Assembly (NCBI RefSeq): GCF_019915265.1 | Contig: NZ_CP082780.1 | Coordinates: forward strand, 3,224,001-3,288,000 | DNA length: 64,000 nt | Direction of reading: 5' to 3' | Source of the DNA: Bacillus aquiflavi | Lineage (GTDB): Bacteria > Bacillota > Bacilli > Bacillales > Cytobacillaceae | Part shown: positions 8,038-16,908 of the stretch, in pieces | Position numbering within the stretch: the first letter of the stretch is position 1 | Layout of the letters: each line of letters begins with the position of its first letter | Position numbers and translations under genes: made by a program | The notes under the pieces: generated by a model | Told to the model about the DNA's origin: nothing | The model's database searches: none | The model's input: only the letters and a program-made list of their open reading frames with translations

Positions 8038-9249
8038 TTATTCATAACGTAATGCTTCAATCGGATCTAGCTTTGATGCTTTATTTGCTGGAATAATTCC
8101 AAAGATGATCCCGATAAATGCCGAGAACGAAACACCAATAATAATAACTTGAACTTGAATAACAGGATCAATGGGTGTAAATTGTCCAACAAGATATGTT
8201 CCTAGCTTCGCTAACCCAATTCCTAACAAGCCTCCAATAGAGGTAAGAGTAACAGCTTCAATTAAAAACTGTAATAATATTTTTCCCCTTGTTGCGCCTA
8301 AAGCTTTACGGAGACCAATTTCTCTTGACCTTTCTGTTACAGACACAAGCATAATATTCATTACGCCAATGCCGCCTACTAAAAGAGAGATTCCAGCAAT
8401 ACTCCCAATAAATAAGGTCATTGTTCCATAATAGGTATCTAAATCTTCCTCAAATTTATCCATATCATAAGTTGTATATTGACCATCCTCCGGTTTCTTT
8501 AAATCCGTTAATGTTTGTATTACTTGTTCCCCTGTCTCAATAATAAGATCTGCATCCTCTGCAATAACAGCGATATTTTCAATCTCACGTGAACCAAACA
8601 TAATGGAAGTAAGTGTTCTTGGCATTAGCATTTCCCCGTTTTCGCTCATCTGCCACACCTCGGGAATAGGTGATTTATAAACGCCAACCACTCTATAGGG
8701 ATTCCCATTTACCTCCACAATCGCCCCAATTACTTGATCTTCAGATTTAAAGAACTTTTCCTTTGCTTTAGTATCGATCATGATAATTCGGTTTGTACTT
8801 CCCGAATCTGTTGAATTAAACCCCCGTCCCTCAACGATCTCAATATTTTTAGCGGATAAATAATGCTCATCTACACCAGTAATCTCCAGATCCCCTTCTT
8901 TACTATTATGCATCATACTTCCATATCCGCTATTAGTTCCCATCACATATTTAACTCCAGGAACATCTTCCAACCTCTCAAGATCGGTTTGTGTTAATTC
9001 AGGTTGTTCCCCAAAAAATATTGGTTCAGAAGATCCTTCTGGAGGAATTACTTCATACATAATTTCGATCACGTTTTTGTCTGCGGAAAATAAATCATCT
9101 TTCATTGTTTCTTTTGCGCCTTCTCCAATCGCAACAATTAAAATCACTGCCCCTACACCAATAATAATCCCTAACATTGTTAATAAAGAACGAATTTTAT
9201 GGTTTAAAATGGAGGATAAAGAGATTTTAAAACTAGCCCAAAGACTCAT
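8038..9249 (-). CDS. yknZ: MacB/YknZ-type ABC permease
   Basis: The 403-residue protein has one N-terminal membrane helix (about 20-40), a large extracytoplasmic MacB periplasmic-core domain (about 45-270) and three C-terminal helices of the FtsX domain. Conserved segments include SLLTMLGIIIGVGAVI, GVMNIMLVSVTERSREIGLRKALGA and the ending NPIEALRYE-like LDPIEALRYE. It is the third gene of an adaptor-ATPase-permease operon and overlaps the ATPase gene by 17 bp. In B. subtilis the YknWXYZ complex protects against the SdpC cannibalism toxin. Confidence 0.85.
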   Translation of the reverse strand: MSLWASFKISLSSILNHKIRSLLTMLGIIIGVGAVILIVAIGEGAKETMKDDLFSADKNVIEIMYEVIPPEGSSEPIFFGEQPELTQTDLERLEDVPGVKYVMGTNSGYGSMMHNSKEGDLEITGVDEHYLSAKNIEIVEGRGFNSTDSGSTNRIIMIDTKAKEKFFKSEDQVIGAIVEVNGNPYRVVGVYKSPIPEVWQMSENGEMLMPRTLTSIMFGSREIENIAVIAEDADLIIETGEQVIQTLTDLKKPEDGQYTTYDMDKFEEDLDTYYGTMTLFIGSIAGISLLVGGIGVMNIMLVSVTERSREIGLRKALGATRGKILLQFLIEAVTLTSIGGLLGIGLAKLGTYLVGQFTPIDPVIQVQVIIIGVSFSAFIGIIFGIIPANKASKLDPIEALRYE

Positions 9250-9928
9250 GCTTTTCGTTCCTCCGATCTTCGATAATTAATCCGTCTCTTAATGTTAGTA
9301 TTCGATTTGAATACATGGCAATTTCCTTTTCATGTGTGATGATAATAACTGTTTTACCCTCTTGATTTAATTGAACGAACAATTCCATAATTTGAGCACT
9401 CGTTTTTGTATCTAATGCACCTGTTGGCTCATCTGCTAAAATAATCGTTGGATTATTAACTCGCGCGCGCGCAATGGCAACACGTTGCTTTTGTCCACCT
9501 GACAATTGATTTGGCAAATAATCGAAACGATTGGCTAAACCAACTTTAGTTAACATTTCCTTAGATCGTTCCATTCTTTCTTTTTTAGGAACACCTGCAT
9601 AAAGGAGGGGAACCTCTACGTTTTTTAGGGCGGATAATTTCGGCAGTAAAAAAAACTGTTGAAACACAAAACCTATATGCTCATTGCGTAATTTTGCTAA
9701 TCTGCTTTCTCCTACTAGACGAACCTCCTCCTCATTAAGGATGACAGTCCCTTCAGTAGGAGTATCTAAGAAGCCGATTATATTCATTAAGGTAGATTTT
9801 CCCGACCCTGAAGGTCCCATTATGGCAACAAATTCTCCATCTGTAATCGTTAGATTAATCCCATGCAGAACAGGAACTTGAAGTGATCCATTTCCATAAA
9901 CTTTTTTAATATTATTTAATCTCATCAA
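9233..9928 (-). CDS. yknY: YknY-type ABC ATPase
   Basis: The 231-residue ATPase of the LolD/MacB class has Walker [10 protein letters not shown], signature [14 protein letters not shown], Walker [13 protein letters not shown] and an H-loop ITHE. It overlaps the adaptor gene by 17 bp and the permease gene by 17 bp, indicating tight coupling. It would drive the mechanotransmission cycle of the YknZ-type permease. Confidence 0.88.
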   Translation of the reverse strand: MMRLNNIKKVYGNGSLQVPVLHGINLTITDGEFVAIMGPSGSGKSTLMNIIGFLDTPTEGTVILNEEEVRLVGESRLAKLRNEHIGFVFQQFFLLPKLSALKNVEVPLLYAGVPKKERMERSKEMLTKVGLANRFDYLPNQLSGGQKQRVAIARARVNNPTIILADEPTGALDTKTSAQIMELFVQLNQEGKTVIIITHEKEIAMYSNRILTLRDGLIIEDRRNEKHESLG

Positions 9929-11078
9929 AGGAACTCACTTCCATTCCGTCATACATCCCTTCCGCCATCAATACAATTAATTCTCCCTTTTCTACACCAG
10001 ACTTTATTTGGACAAATTCATCGCTTTCTGAACCAGTCTCCACTTCACGTCTTTGAAGTTTTTTATCCTTTAAAACATAAACTATATTTGTTCCATCCTC
10101 ATCAGCGACTGCGGAGCGGGGAACTGCTAACGTTTTTCCTCCTTCGTCTAATCGAATTTCAAGGGAAACATGAAATCCTTGTCGCAGCTCTGACGTGTCA
10201 TCAGTGATGACTACTTTAAAAGGATACATCGTTACATTTCCGCCTTCACCAGGAACTCCAGATTCTGCACCCTCATCTTTAGGAAATTGCGATACTGATT
10301 CAACAACGCCTTTCCACTCTCGGTCTTTATATACTTTAGGGCGAATAATCACATGTTGTTCAGGCTTTATTTTTACAGCATCAAACTCACTCATTGTTCC
10401 GACTACTTTGTATGGTTCATTTGAAATAATATGAACGACAGGTTCGGTAGAGCCTGACTCTGTTTTTGCAACATTTTTATTCACCTTTACAACGATTCCG
10501 TCCATTTTACTTTTTTCAACCATTTCTTTTTTTTGATTCTCAATTTCATTTATTTGCTCTTGAAATCCTTGAATTTCAGCTTTAGTTGTCTCGTATTGAA
10601 TATCTAATTCTGATTTCTCTTTAACTAATTGGTCAATAACTTCCTTTGGATCTCCATTTTTCTTTGCTTGAGCCATTTCTTGATTTTTTTCTTTTATTTG
10701 ATTTTCCTCAGCTTTTATTCTTTTTTGAACTAAATCTCTCTCACGAACTACTTTATTTAATTCAGCTTGCTGTTTTGACGTATCATAAATCACGAGTGGA
10801 TCGCCAGCTTTCACCGCTTGGTTTTCTTCCACCTTAAATTCAATAATCTCACCTTTTTCTGGAGATAAATATACTTTTTGTTCGCTTTCAGGAACAATTT
10901 CACCAGTGACTAAAATTGTTTCGCTCAGTTCCTCTTCCTTTGCTTTTTGAACCGCTACAGTATTTTCTGGGGTCTCATCACCCATCGTTTTTATTCACAC
11001 TTTGTTTCTCAATAGAAAGAACCAAATACCGGCTAGAATAATTGCTCCAACCAAAATCCAAATTAACACTTTTTTCAC
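9912..11078 (-). pseudogene. yknX: YknX-like membrane fusion adaptor with in-frame TGA after the membrane anchor
   Basis: The body (9912-10985) is a 357-residue adaptor with barrel-sandwich hybrid (EIIEFKVEENQAVKAGDPLV), a coiled coil at about 70-155 and a beta-barrel domain. It lacks a membrane anchor. Upstream, in the same frame, a GTG at 11078 with an excellent site (GGAGGGG, 6-base spacing) starts an anchor reading VKKVLIWILVGAIILAGIWF.. that ends in TGA at 10997-10995, four codons before the internal ATG at 10985. One substitution therefore seems to separate anchor and body. The internal ATG has no good ribosome site. No SECIS-like hairpin follows this TGA. Confidence 0.75.
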
Positions 11079-11467
11079 TTTTTTCCCCTCCCACCACACT
11101 AGTAGTTCACTATTGAAAAAACTATGAAGTTAGAATTGTTGTCTCATAGAAATATAACGTAAAGTTTATCAAAAGGTTTCAAATTTTATAGTATTTGTCT
11201 TACTTTGTAATGACTTCCTATGAATCTAAGCCTCTTCTTGTGGAGAACAAAGAAATTTTTTCTATTAAATCAAAAAAGATTACTTTAAAACAAAACATTT
11301 TAAAGCAATCCAGTTATAGACAAAATCAATCTTTGAAACAATTACCGAAGAAATACTAAAAAGCACATGTTAGTCGATACGGAAGTTGAATAGACTTTGT
11401 AGTTTATATGCTGATCACGAAGGGCAAGGAGCAAGGAACTCAAGCATTTGCCATCAATCTAAGATTT
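11079..11467. other. Intergenic region, no gene seen
   Basis: About 390 bp of AT-rich DNA. A 49-codon plus-strand frame starting at 11211 lacks a ribosome binding site and resembles nothing recognisable. The region separates the yknXYZ promoter side from the convergent 3' end of the DinB gene. Confidence 0.4.
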
Positions 11468-11944
11468 TTAAAGGAAAGCTATCAGCTCTTTCATTTGTTC
11501 GAGATGACGCTGTTCGTGGTAATAAATAAAATCAACCATATTTTTTAAACTAATTGGACCAAAAGCTAGATGGTTAACAGATTTGTCTTCTAACGTTTGT
11601 AAATCAATTGAGGCTAATATTTGTTCTAACTCTTGTCGTGATTGTACTAACATAGATGTCATTTGCTGTTTCGTCATAAAATCTGTGGGGGGATCAACTG
11701 GTGACTTCCGTTTATCTGTTCGATCACTTAAAAATTGCAAGTTTTTATTTTCTATCTTGTTCGTTTCATGTTTTAAACCTTTTTTTAATTGTTTTATTCC
11801 ATATTGTTCAGCGGTATAAAGATGGTGTAAAATTTGTACCATACTCCATTTATCGGAATTTGGCTTCACATTTAATTGTTCATCTGTTAATTCCCCAATC
11901 ACTGCAAATATTTCATTCCTTAACTCAATAAGCTTTTGTAACAT
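11468..11944 (-). CDS. DinB-family four-helix protein
   Basis: The 158-residue product fits the DinB_2/DUF664-like family: a four-helix bundle with metal-binding histidines in LHHLYTAEQYG and in YYHEQRHLEQ near the C-terminus. The start at 11944 follows AGGAGG; the longer in-frame extension to 12022 has no such site. Members include bacillithiol- or mycothiol-dependent S-transferases and proteins of unknown role. No partner gene is adjacent. Confidence 0.75.
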   Translation of the reverse strand: MLQKLIELRNEIFAVIGELTDEQLNVKPNSDKWSMVQILHHLYTAEQYGIKQLKKGLKHETNKIENKNLQFLSDRTDKRKSPVDPPTDFMTKQQMTSMLVQSRQELEQILASIDLQTLEDKSVNHLAFGPISLKNMVDFIYYHEQRHLEQMKELIAFL

Positions 11945-12151
11945 GTTAAAACCTCCTATCTGTGGATTTAGTATGATCGTAACAGAAAAATAGTCAGAAT
12001 AATACGATTTTTTATTAATCATCCATAAGTATTAAATATTGTTCATCCTATTTTATGACGAATACTTCCCTCTATTAACCGATGTCGAAAGCTTCCCCAT
12101 TTTTTAAAATGAAAGCAACACCATTATTCATCATCGAAAGGAGTCATTAAC

Positions 12152-12910
12152 ATGATTAAAAATAAAGTTGTCATGATTACGGGGGCATCAAGAGGACTTG
12201 GAAAAGAGCTGGCATTTTCTTTTGCAAAAAAAGGGGCCCGTCTTGCCCTATGTGCAAGAAATAAAGAAAGACTTGAAAAAGTAAAAAAAGAGCTTGAAAA
12301 TAATGGAGCCGAAGTGATTGCAGTTGTTGCTGATACATCTAATGCAAACGATGTCGATCGATTCGTGTCTCTTACAGAATCATCCTTTGGCAAAGTTGAT
12401 GTACTCATAAATAATGCGTCTATTTTTGGACCTGGCCCTACTTTACTTGCTGATTATCCTGCGGATGATTTTGCGGAAGTCATACAAGTTAACGTCCTAA
12501 ATCCTTTTTTAATGACAAAAAGAGTCCTATCTGGAATGCTAGCTAGAAATGCGGGATCTATTGTGAATGTGACGTCTGAAGCCGGTCATACTGGGTTTGC
12601 TGAGTGGGGATCTTACGGGATATCGAAATTTGCAGTTGAAGGATTAACACAGACATGGGCTGATGAATTAAGTGAAACGAAGGTACGTATTAATATGGTC
12701 GATCCGGGGGAAATGAATACAGATATGCATCAAATCGCTGTTCCAGATTGCGATTATGAGCTTGCAGATCCAATAGATGTTGTAGACGTTTTTTTATATT
12801 TAGCTTCGGAAAAGTCTGCTCATATTAATGGTCAGCGTTTTAAAGCACAAGAGTTGGTAAGAAAGGAGGCCAACTATGATGACTGCGATACATCGTTTTC
12901 AAATTCCTGA
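12152..12910 (+). CDS. Short-chain dehydrogenase/reductase
   Basis: The 252-residue classical SDR has cofactor motif TGASRGLG (about 10-17), NNAS, and the active-site pair YGISK with an upstream serine in VTSEAGH. An arginine after the glycine motif (LCARNKERL) suggests NADPH preference. It opens a three-gene operon: its 3' end overlaps the QueA-like gene by 35 bp. Substrate unknown. Confidence 0.85.
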   Translation: MIKNKVVMITGASRGLGKELAFSFAKKGARLALCARNKERLEKVKKELENNGAEVIAVVADTSNANDVDRFVSLTESSFGKVDVLINNASIFGPGPTLLADYPADDFAEVIQVNVLNPFLMTKRVLSGMLARNAGSIVNVTSEAGHTGFAEWGSYGISKFAVEGLTQTWADELSETKVRINMVDPGEMNTDMHQIAVPDCDYELADPIDVVDVFLYLASEKSAHINGQRFKAQELVRKEANYDDCDTSFSNS

Positions 12911-13913
12911 TTATTTAAATGCATCCTCTCCAGTTGAATATCGTCGTGGAAAACGAGAAAACGTTCGTTTATTCGTTTTAGATCGGAAAAGGGAGAGAAC
13001 CTTTCATAGCCTTTTCACTCAGCTCGTTTCCTTTCTTTCACCAGGAGATTTGCTCGTTTTAAACAATAGCAGAACGATTCCTAGTGTATTAAAAGGAAGA
13101 CTGGATGGTAAAAATATCGAGGTTCGTTTATCTCGGCGCTTATCCGACGATGAATGGGAAGTGCTTATAATTGGGGGGAAATGTTCAATTGGAAATGTTA
13201 TTGAGTTTCCAGCAGGTTTAACAGCTAGAATTACAGAAATGAAAAAAAACTCTCCGTTATCAAAGCTTGCTTTTTCAAAGGAAAGCTTAGAATTATATCA
13301 TATTATTTATCAATATGGTGAACCAATTCGCTATGAATATATAGATCATCCTTGGCCGCTTGATGCTTACCAAAATGTATACGCATCTGTTCCAGGATCA
13401 GTCGAGATGCCATCTGCTGGAAGAGCTTTATCATGGAAAATGCTGAACATGCTTAAACGGTATGGAATCCAGATTGCCTATTTACAACTGCACGCTGGTT
13501 TAAGCTATTATGGACAAAATCGCTGGCCGGTTGCAAATGAGCATCCCGAACACTTTCATATTCCAGCCGTGACTGCCGACTTAGTCAATAAAACAAAGAA
13601 AAACAATAATCGTGTGATTGCTGTAGGAACAACTGTTGTTAGAGCCCTTGAGTCTTCTGTTGATGGATGTGGTAAAGTAGAACCACAAGATAATATTACA
13701 AAGCTCAATATTCAAAAAAGTTATTCCTTGAAGGTTGTAGATGGTTTGCTAACAGGTTTTCACGAACCTGAAGCAAGTCACCTTGATTTATTATCAGCTT
13801 TTATCGATGAAAACTTTCTCATACAAGCTTATAGAGAAGCGATTGACATGGGATATTTATGGCATGAGTTTGGGGATATGAACTTGATCATACCCATCTT
13901 GGAGCAATGTTAA
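12876..13913 (+). CDS. Divergent QueA-like protein (S-adenosylmethionine:tRNA ribosyltransferase-isomerase family)
   Basis: The 345-residue protein keeps the QueA framework: N-terminal LDRKRERTFH and LSPGDLLVLNNSRTIPSVLKG, the central YQNVYASVPGSVEMPSAG, and VGTTVVRALES with GFHEPEASHLDLLSAFI near the end. The segment read TAGLHFT in canonical QueA is SAGRALSW here, and several neighbouring residues differ, so the reaction may differ from epoxyqueuosine synthesis. ATG at 12876 follows AAAGGAGG within the SDR gene. The location outside any ruvAB-tgt context, between an SDR and a VOC gene, supports a specialised paralogue. Confidence 0.75.
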   Translation: MMTAIHRFQIPDYLNASSPVEYRRGKRENVRLFVLDRKRERTFHSLFTQLVSFLSPGDLLVLNNSRTIPSVLKGRLDGKNIEVRLSRRLSDDEWEVLIIGGKCSIGNVIEFPAGLTARITEMKKNSPLSKLAFSKESLELYHIIYQYGEPIRYEYIDHPWPLDAYQNVYASVPGSVEMPSAGRALSWKMLNMLKRYGIQIAYLQLHAGLSYYGQNRWPVANEHPEHFHIPAVTADLVNKTKKNNNRVIAVGTTVVRALESSVDGCGKVEPQDNITKLNIQKSYSLKVVDGLLTGFHEPEASHLDLLSAFIDENFLIQAYREAIDMGYLWHEFGDMNLIIPILEQC

Positions 13914-14284
13914 TGAATTGGCATCATATTGGTATTCAAGTGCGAGACTTAAACATTTCGATAAAGTTTTATGAAAAAATGTTTGGTTTTGTTGTGATAA
14001 ATTGTCTCATTCTTCATGGAGAAAAGATTGTGTTTTTACGAAATGGACCAGTTATGCTTGAATTGATTAAAGCAAATGAAGCACATTCCTATGCAAATTC
14101 TGTGCACTTTTCGTGGCAGGTGAAAGATCTTAACGCCCACATTGCCACATTAAATGGTGCAGGGCTGAATCCCGTTGAAGGACCGGTTGAAATTGACTAT
14201 GGCTGGACTTGCGTCTTTTATGAAGGGCCTGATAAAGAAATAATAGAGTTAATCGAGATAAAATCAATAGGGACTGATATTTGA
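13913..14284 (+). CDS. VOC-family (glyoxalase/dioxygenase fold) protein
   Basis: The 123-residue single-unit VOC protein begins MNWHHIGIQVRDLNISIKFY, with a likely metal-binding histidine near residue 5, another in SVHFSWQV and a glutamate in the C-terminal EIIELIE. ATG at 13913 is preferred (GGAG 8 bases upstream) over the ATG at 13907. It overlaps the stop of the QueA-like gene, completing a translationally coupled SDR/QueA-like/VOC operon. Reaction unknown. Confidence 0.75.
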   Translation: MNWHHIGIQVRDLNISIKFYEKMFGFVVINCLILHGEKIVFLRNGPVMLELIKANEAHSYANSVHFSWQVKDLNAHIATLNGAGLNPVEGPVEIDYGWTCVFYEGPDKEIIELIEIKSIGTDI

Positions 14285-14297
14285 TTAGTCCCTTCCC
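14269..14297 (+). terminator. Likely terminator of the SDR/QueA-like/VOC operon
   Basis: AGGGACT (14269-14275) pairs with AGTCCCT (14287-14293) across an 11-nt loop that includes the stop codon. The following tail is only moderately T-rich. Confidence 0.45.
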
Positions 14298-14506
14298 CTA
14301 ATTTTCTACTTGAAAGTGCCCCATTTTCCATAAACATATCAACCCTCTATGTAAATAATTATTTTACTTAAGTTAAACAATATAATATTCTTAAAGTAGA
14401 GGTTTTTCTAATATATTAAATGCACCCTATTTTTACCCCGCTTTGAAAATACGATGCACAAGATCTACATAATATTAAAAAATAAAAAAGTAAAGGAATA
14501 GTGTCA

Positions 14507-15523
14507 ATGATAGTAGGATTACTTATTATTTTAATTCTCGTTTTATTTTTACCATTCTCCGTTAAAATTGTCGAACATAACTTAGAAGTATTTTTATTTG
14601 TAATGGGGCTATTAGCTGCGATAGTAAGTGGAGAGTTAACCAAGTCTTTATTTGGAAAAGCACTTGAAGATCCAATAAATATTTCATTAGCGGTATTAGT
14701 TGCCGGTTTATTATTTAAATGGTTACAGGATCCGTTAGAAAAAAGAATAATAAAAATGAGTGAGGCAATCCCTTACAGAGTGTTTTTAGCGCTAGTCGTT
14801 ATCATTTTAGGCTTAATTTCAAGTGTTATTACTGCTATTATAGCGGCGCTTGTATTAGTCATTATCGTGAGTGTTCTACCTCTTGACCGAAAGTCAGAGG
14901 TTCGACTAGTGATCTTAGCTTGCTTTTACATAGGACTGGGTGCTTCTTTAACTCCTATTGGTGAACCATTATCAACACTTGCAGTAAGTAAGCTAAACGA
15001 AGATTTTTTCTTTTTATTGCGTCTGATTGGACCTGAAGTAATTCCGGCGGTCATCATTTTCGGAATATTAACGATGGTATTAGTGAAACCTCAAAAAAGT
15101 ACTGTTGGATTATCACATAATCAAACGAAAGAATCTTATAAGGAAATCATTATACGTGCATTAAAAATCTATCTTTTCGTCATGGGGTTAACATTGTTAG
15201 GTGCAGGTTTTGAACCGTTAATCAATCGTTACTTGTTAGGATTAAGTCCATATATCTTATATTGGATTAATATGATTTCTGCAGTACTTGATAACGCTAC
15301 TCTCGCAGCAGCTGAGATTAGTCCTGCAATGGATCATCCAACAATTAAATCTATTTTATTAGGTCTTCTTATTAGTGGCGGTATGCTTATTCCAGGGAAT
15401 ATTCCTAATATTATCGCCGCAGGAAAACTGCAAATTACAAGTAAAGAATGGGCTCGATTCGGTGTGCCAATCGGCTTAATTACAATGTTGTTATATTTTT
15501 TAATTATTCTTCTTATTGGATAA
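14507..15523 (+). CDS. DUF1646-family multi-pass membrane transporter
   Basis: The 338-residue hydrophobic protein has about ten membrane helices and the DUF1646 pattern: PFSVKIVEHNLEVFLF near the start, GASLTPIGEPLSTLA in the middle and SAVLDNATLAAAEISP near the end, motifs like those of NhaD/ArsB-type ion transporters. ATG at 14507 sits 9 bases after AAAGGA; a GTG two codons earlier is too close to that site. Substrate unknown, possibly a cation. It stands alone. Confidence 0.75.
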   Translation: MIVGLLIILILVLFLPFSVKIVEHNLEVFLFVMGLLAAIVSGELTKSLFGKALEDPINISLAVLVAGLLFKWLQDPLEKRIIKMSEAIPYRVFLALVVIILGLISSVITAIIAALVLVIIVSVLPLDRKSEVRLVILACFYIGLGASLTPIGEPLSTLAVSKLNEDFFFLLRLIGPEVIPAVIIFGILTMVLVKPQKSTVGLSHNQTKESYKEIIIRALKIYLFVMGLTLLGAGFEPLINRYLLGLSPYILYWINMISAVLDNATLAAAEISPAMDHPTIKSILLGLLISGGMLIPGNIPNIIAAGKLQITSKEWARFGVPIGLITMLLYFLIILLIG

Positions 15524-15565
15524 GAAATGAGCATAAGAAAATACCTGATGTTGGGTAAACGGAAA

Positions 15566-15822
15566 GAGGTCGGGACAAAACCATTTTAATCAAAGATAAA
15601 TCCGAACAATGAGATAGTTAGTGCTTATATCCCGCTCCGGAAATATACTTCGCTTTCCGCGGGCAACGCCTCAACTTCCTCGGAAGCAAAAACCGCTTCC
15701 TGCGGGATTTTCAGCTGTTGTTTTTCCCGCAGGAGTCTACGTATATTTTCTCCGCTGGATGAGCATATCGTTCGTTTTTAGAGTTGATTGTTTTAGTTAT
15801 GTCCCAGCCCCTTTCTGTTCAT
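15566..15822. repeat. Large imperfect inverted-repeat intergenic element
   Basis: About 255 bp with outer arms GTCGGGACAAAAC / GTTATGTCCCAGC and inner arms around CCGCTCCGGAAATATAC / GTATATTTTCTCCGCTGG. Its GC-rich core (CGCTTTCCGCGGGC, CCCGCAGGAG) contrasts with the AT-rich surroundings. Similar long palindromic intergenic repeats are common in Bacillaceae genomes. No other copy was seen in this window. Confidence 0.65.
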
Positions 15823-15843
15823 ACTTACTGTTTATATAATTAA

Positions 15844-16767
15844 TTAATCAAATAACCCTTTAAAAAAGTCTCCAATTGCCTGGAATATCTTTTTAAAGAA
15901 ATCACCGACACTTTGCCAAAAACCTTCGTCTCCTACAACTTCTTTCATTTTATCCCTAATGTCTTTCGTAATATCGTTAAGCTGCTTTTTTACTTTGTCA
16001 AAATCAATATTTAAAGAACGCATTTTTTCAAATAAGTCGATAAGTAGTTGACGGTCTTCTGGACTCAATTCAATTTTTAAGGTTTTTAATTGTTCTTCTA
16101 CTATTTTTTCTACATCTTCTTTTGTAGCAGGGTTTTGTTCGGCAATCGCTTTTTTAATTTCCGTCAAAAGTTCACTAACTTTTTCATCATCCATGCCTTC
16201 TCTTTCAGCTAGTTTTGTCGCAAGGCCCAGCTCTTCATTTGCTACTTCCATGCGATCCTTATCGAGTTCCTCACCGCCGACTTCATAGGCTTTATATATT
16301 CCAACAAGAGCTGAATGCCCGGTCACTTTAACAGGTGAAGCCACTTCTACATTTGCATCTTCTATTCCGGCAGTCAACAGGGCGTTAGCATACATTTCAT
16401 CCGTAACCTCTGTAATATTCCCAGGTGTTACGTGTGTAATGACTAATCCCTCACCCTTTTCTTTCCGGGTTATTTTTGCAGAAGAAAACATACGTGAACG
16501 CGGATCTCCATCAATGAGACGAACGAGGTCCTTAGCAGTCACCGTAATTTCTTCTACCATACTGCTATCCTTTACATTTAATAACTTTTTAACTTCCTCT
16601 TTCTGTTCAGCAGTTAATGTTTCCCCATATACAACAATTGGAAGACCAAATTTCTCATTTATAGCCTCTTCTGAGTCATCATTAGCAGCTTTTGCTACAC
16701 TATTCATCCCTAGGCATAAGCTCAGGATAAAAACAAGTGCAATTTTGCTTAATCTTTTTAGCATCAT
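15844..16767 (-). CDS. Secreted DUF1002-family protein (YpuA-like)
   Basis: The roughly 307-residue protein has an N-terminal signal peptide (KRLSKIALVFILSLCLGMNSVAKA) and the DUF1002 domain (VVYGETLTAEQKEEVKKLL, TGHSALVGIYKAYE). A long charged helical tail ends with an amphipathic segment rich in Phe and Ile. The start at 16767 (or 16764) follows AAGGAG; a longer frame to 16839 lacks such a site. B. subtilis YpuA belongs to the same family; its function is not established. Confidence 0.8.
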   Translation of the reverse strand: MMLKRLSKIALVFILSLCLGMNSVAKAANDDSEEAINEKFGLPIVVYGETLTAEQKEEVKKLLNVKDSSMVEEITVTAKDLVRLIDGDPRSRMFSSAKITRKEKGEGLVITHVTPGNITEVTDEMYANALLTAGIEDANVEVASPVKVTGHSALVGIYKAYEVGGEELDKDRMEVANEELGLATKLAEREGMDDEKVSELLTEIKKAIAEQNPATKEDVEKIVEEQLKTLKIELSPEDRQLLIDLFEKMRSLNIDFDKVKKQLNDITKDIRDKMKEVVGDEGFWQSVGDFFKKIFQAIGDFFKGLFD

Positions 16768-16908
16768 AGTAACTCCTTCTCCTTTTTTATTTTTAAGGCT
16801 AAATTCATTATTACCGTTTAAATAAACTTGTGCAAACAAAAAATGACCCTAGCAAATTAGCTTTTTTAGTGCTACTATCATTTTCAAACTATATTTTTAA
16901 AAAATTGA

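Noticed and set aside
10995-10997. TGA in the yknX-like gene as a second selenocysteine codon
   Set aside because: No cysteine is expected just after a membrane anchor, and no hairpin with a G-rich loop follows within 40 nt.
11211-11360. 49-codon plus-strand frame MTSYESKPLLV..
   Set aside because: No ribosome binding site, lysine-rich low-complexity sequence, no recognisable family.
15621-15839. 72-codon plus-strand frame
   Set aside because: It lies entirely in the large inverted-repeat element and has no ribosome binding site.
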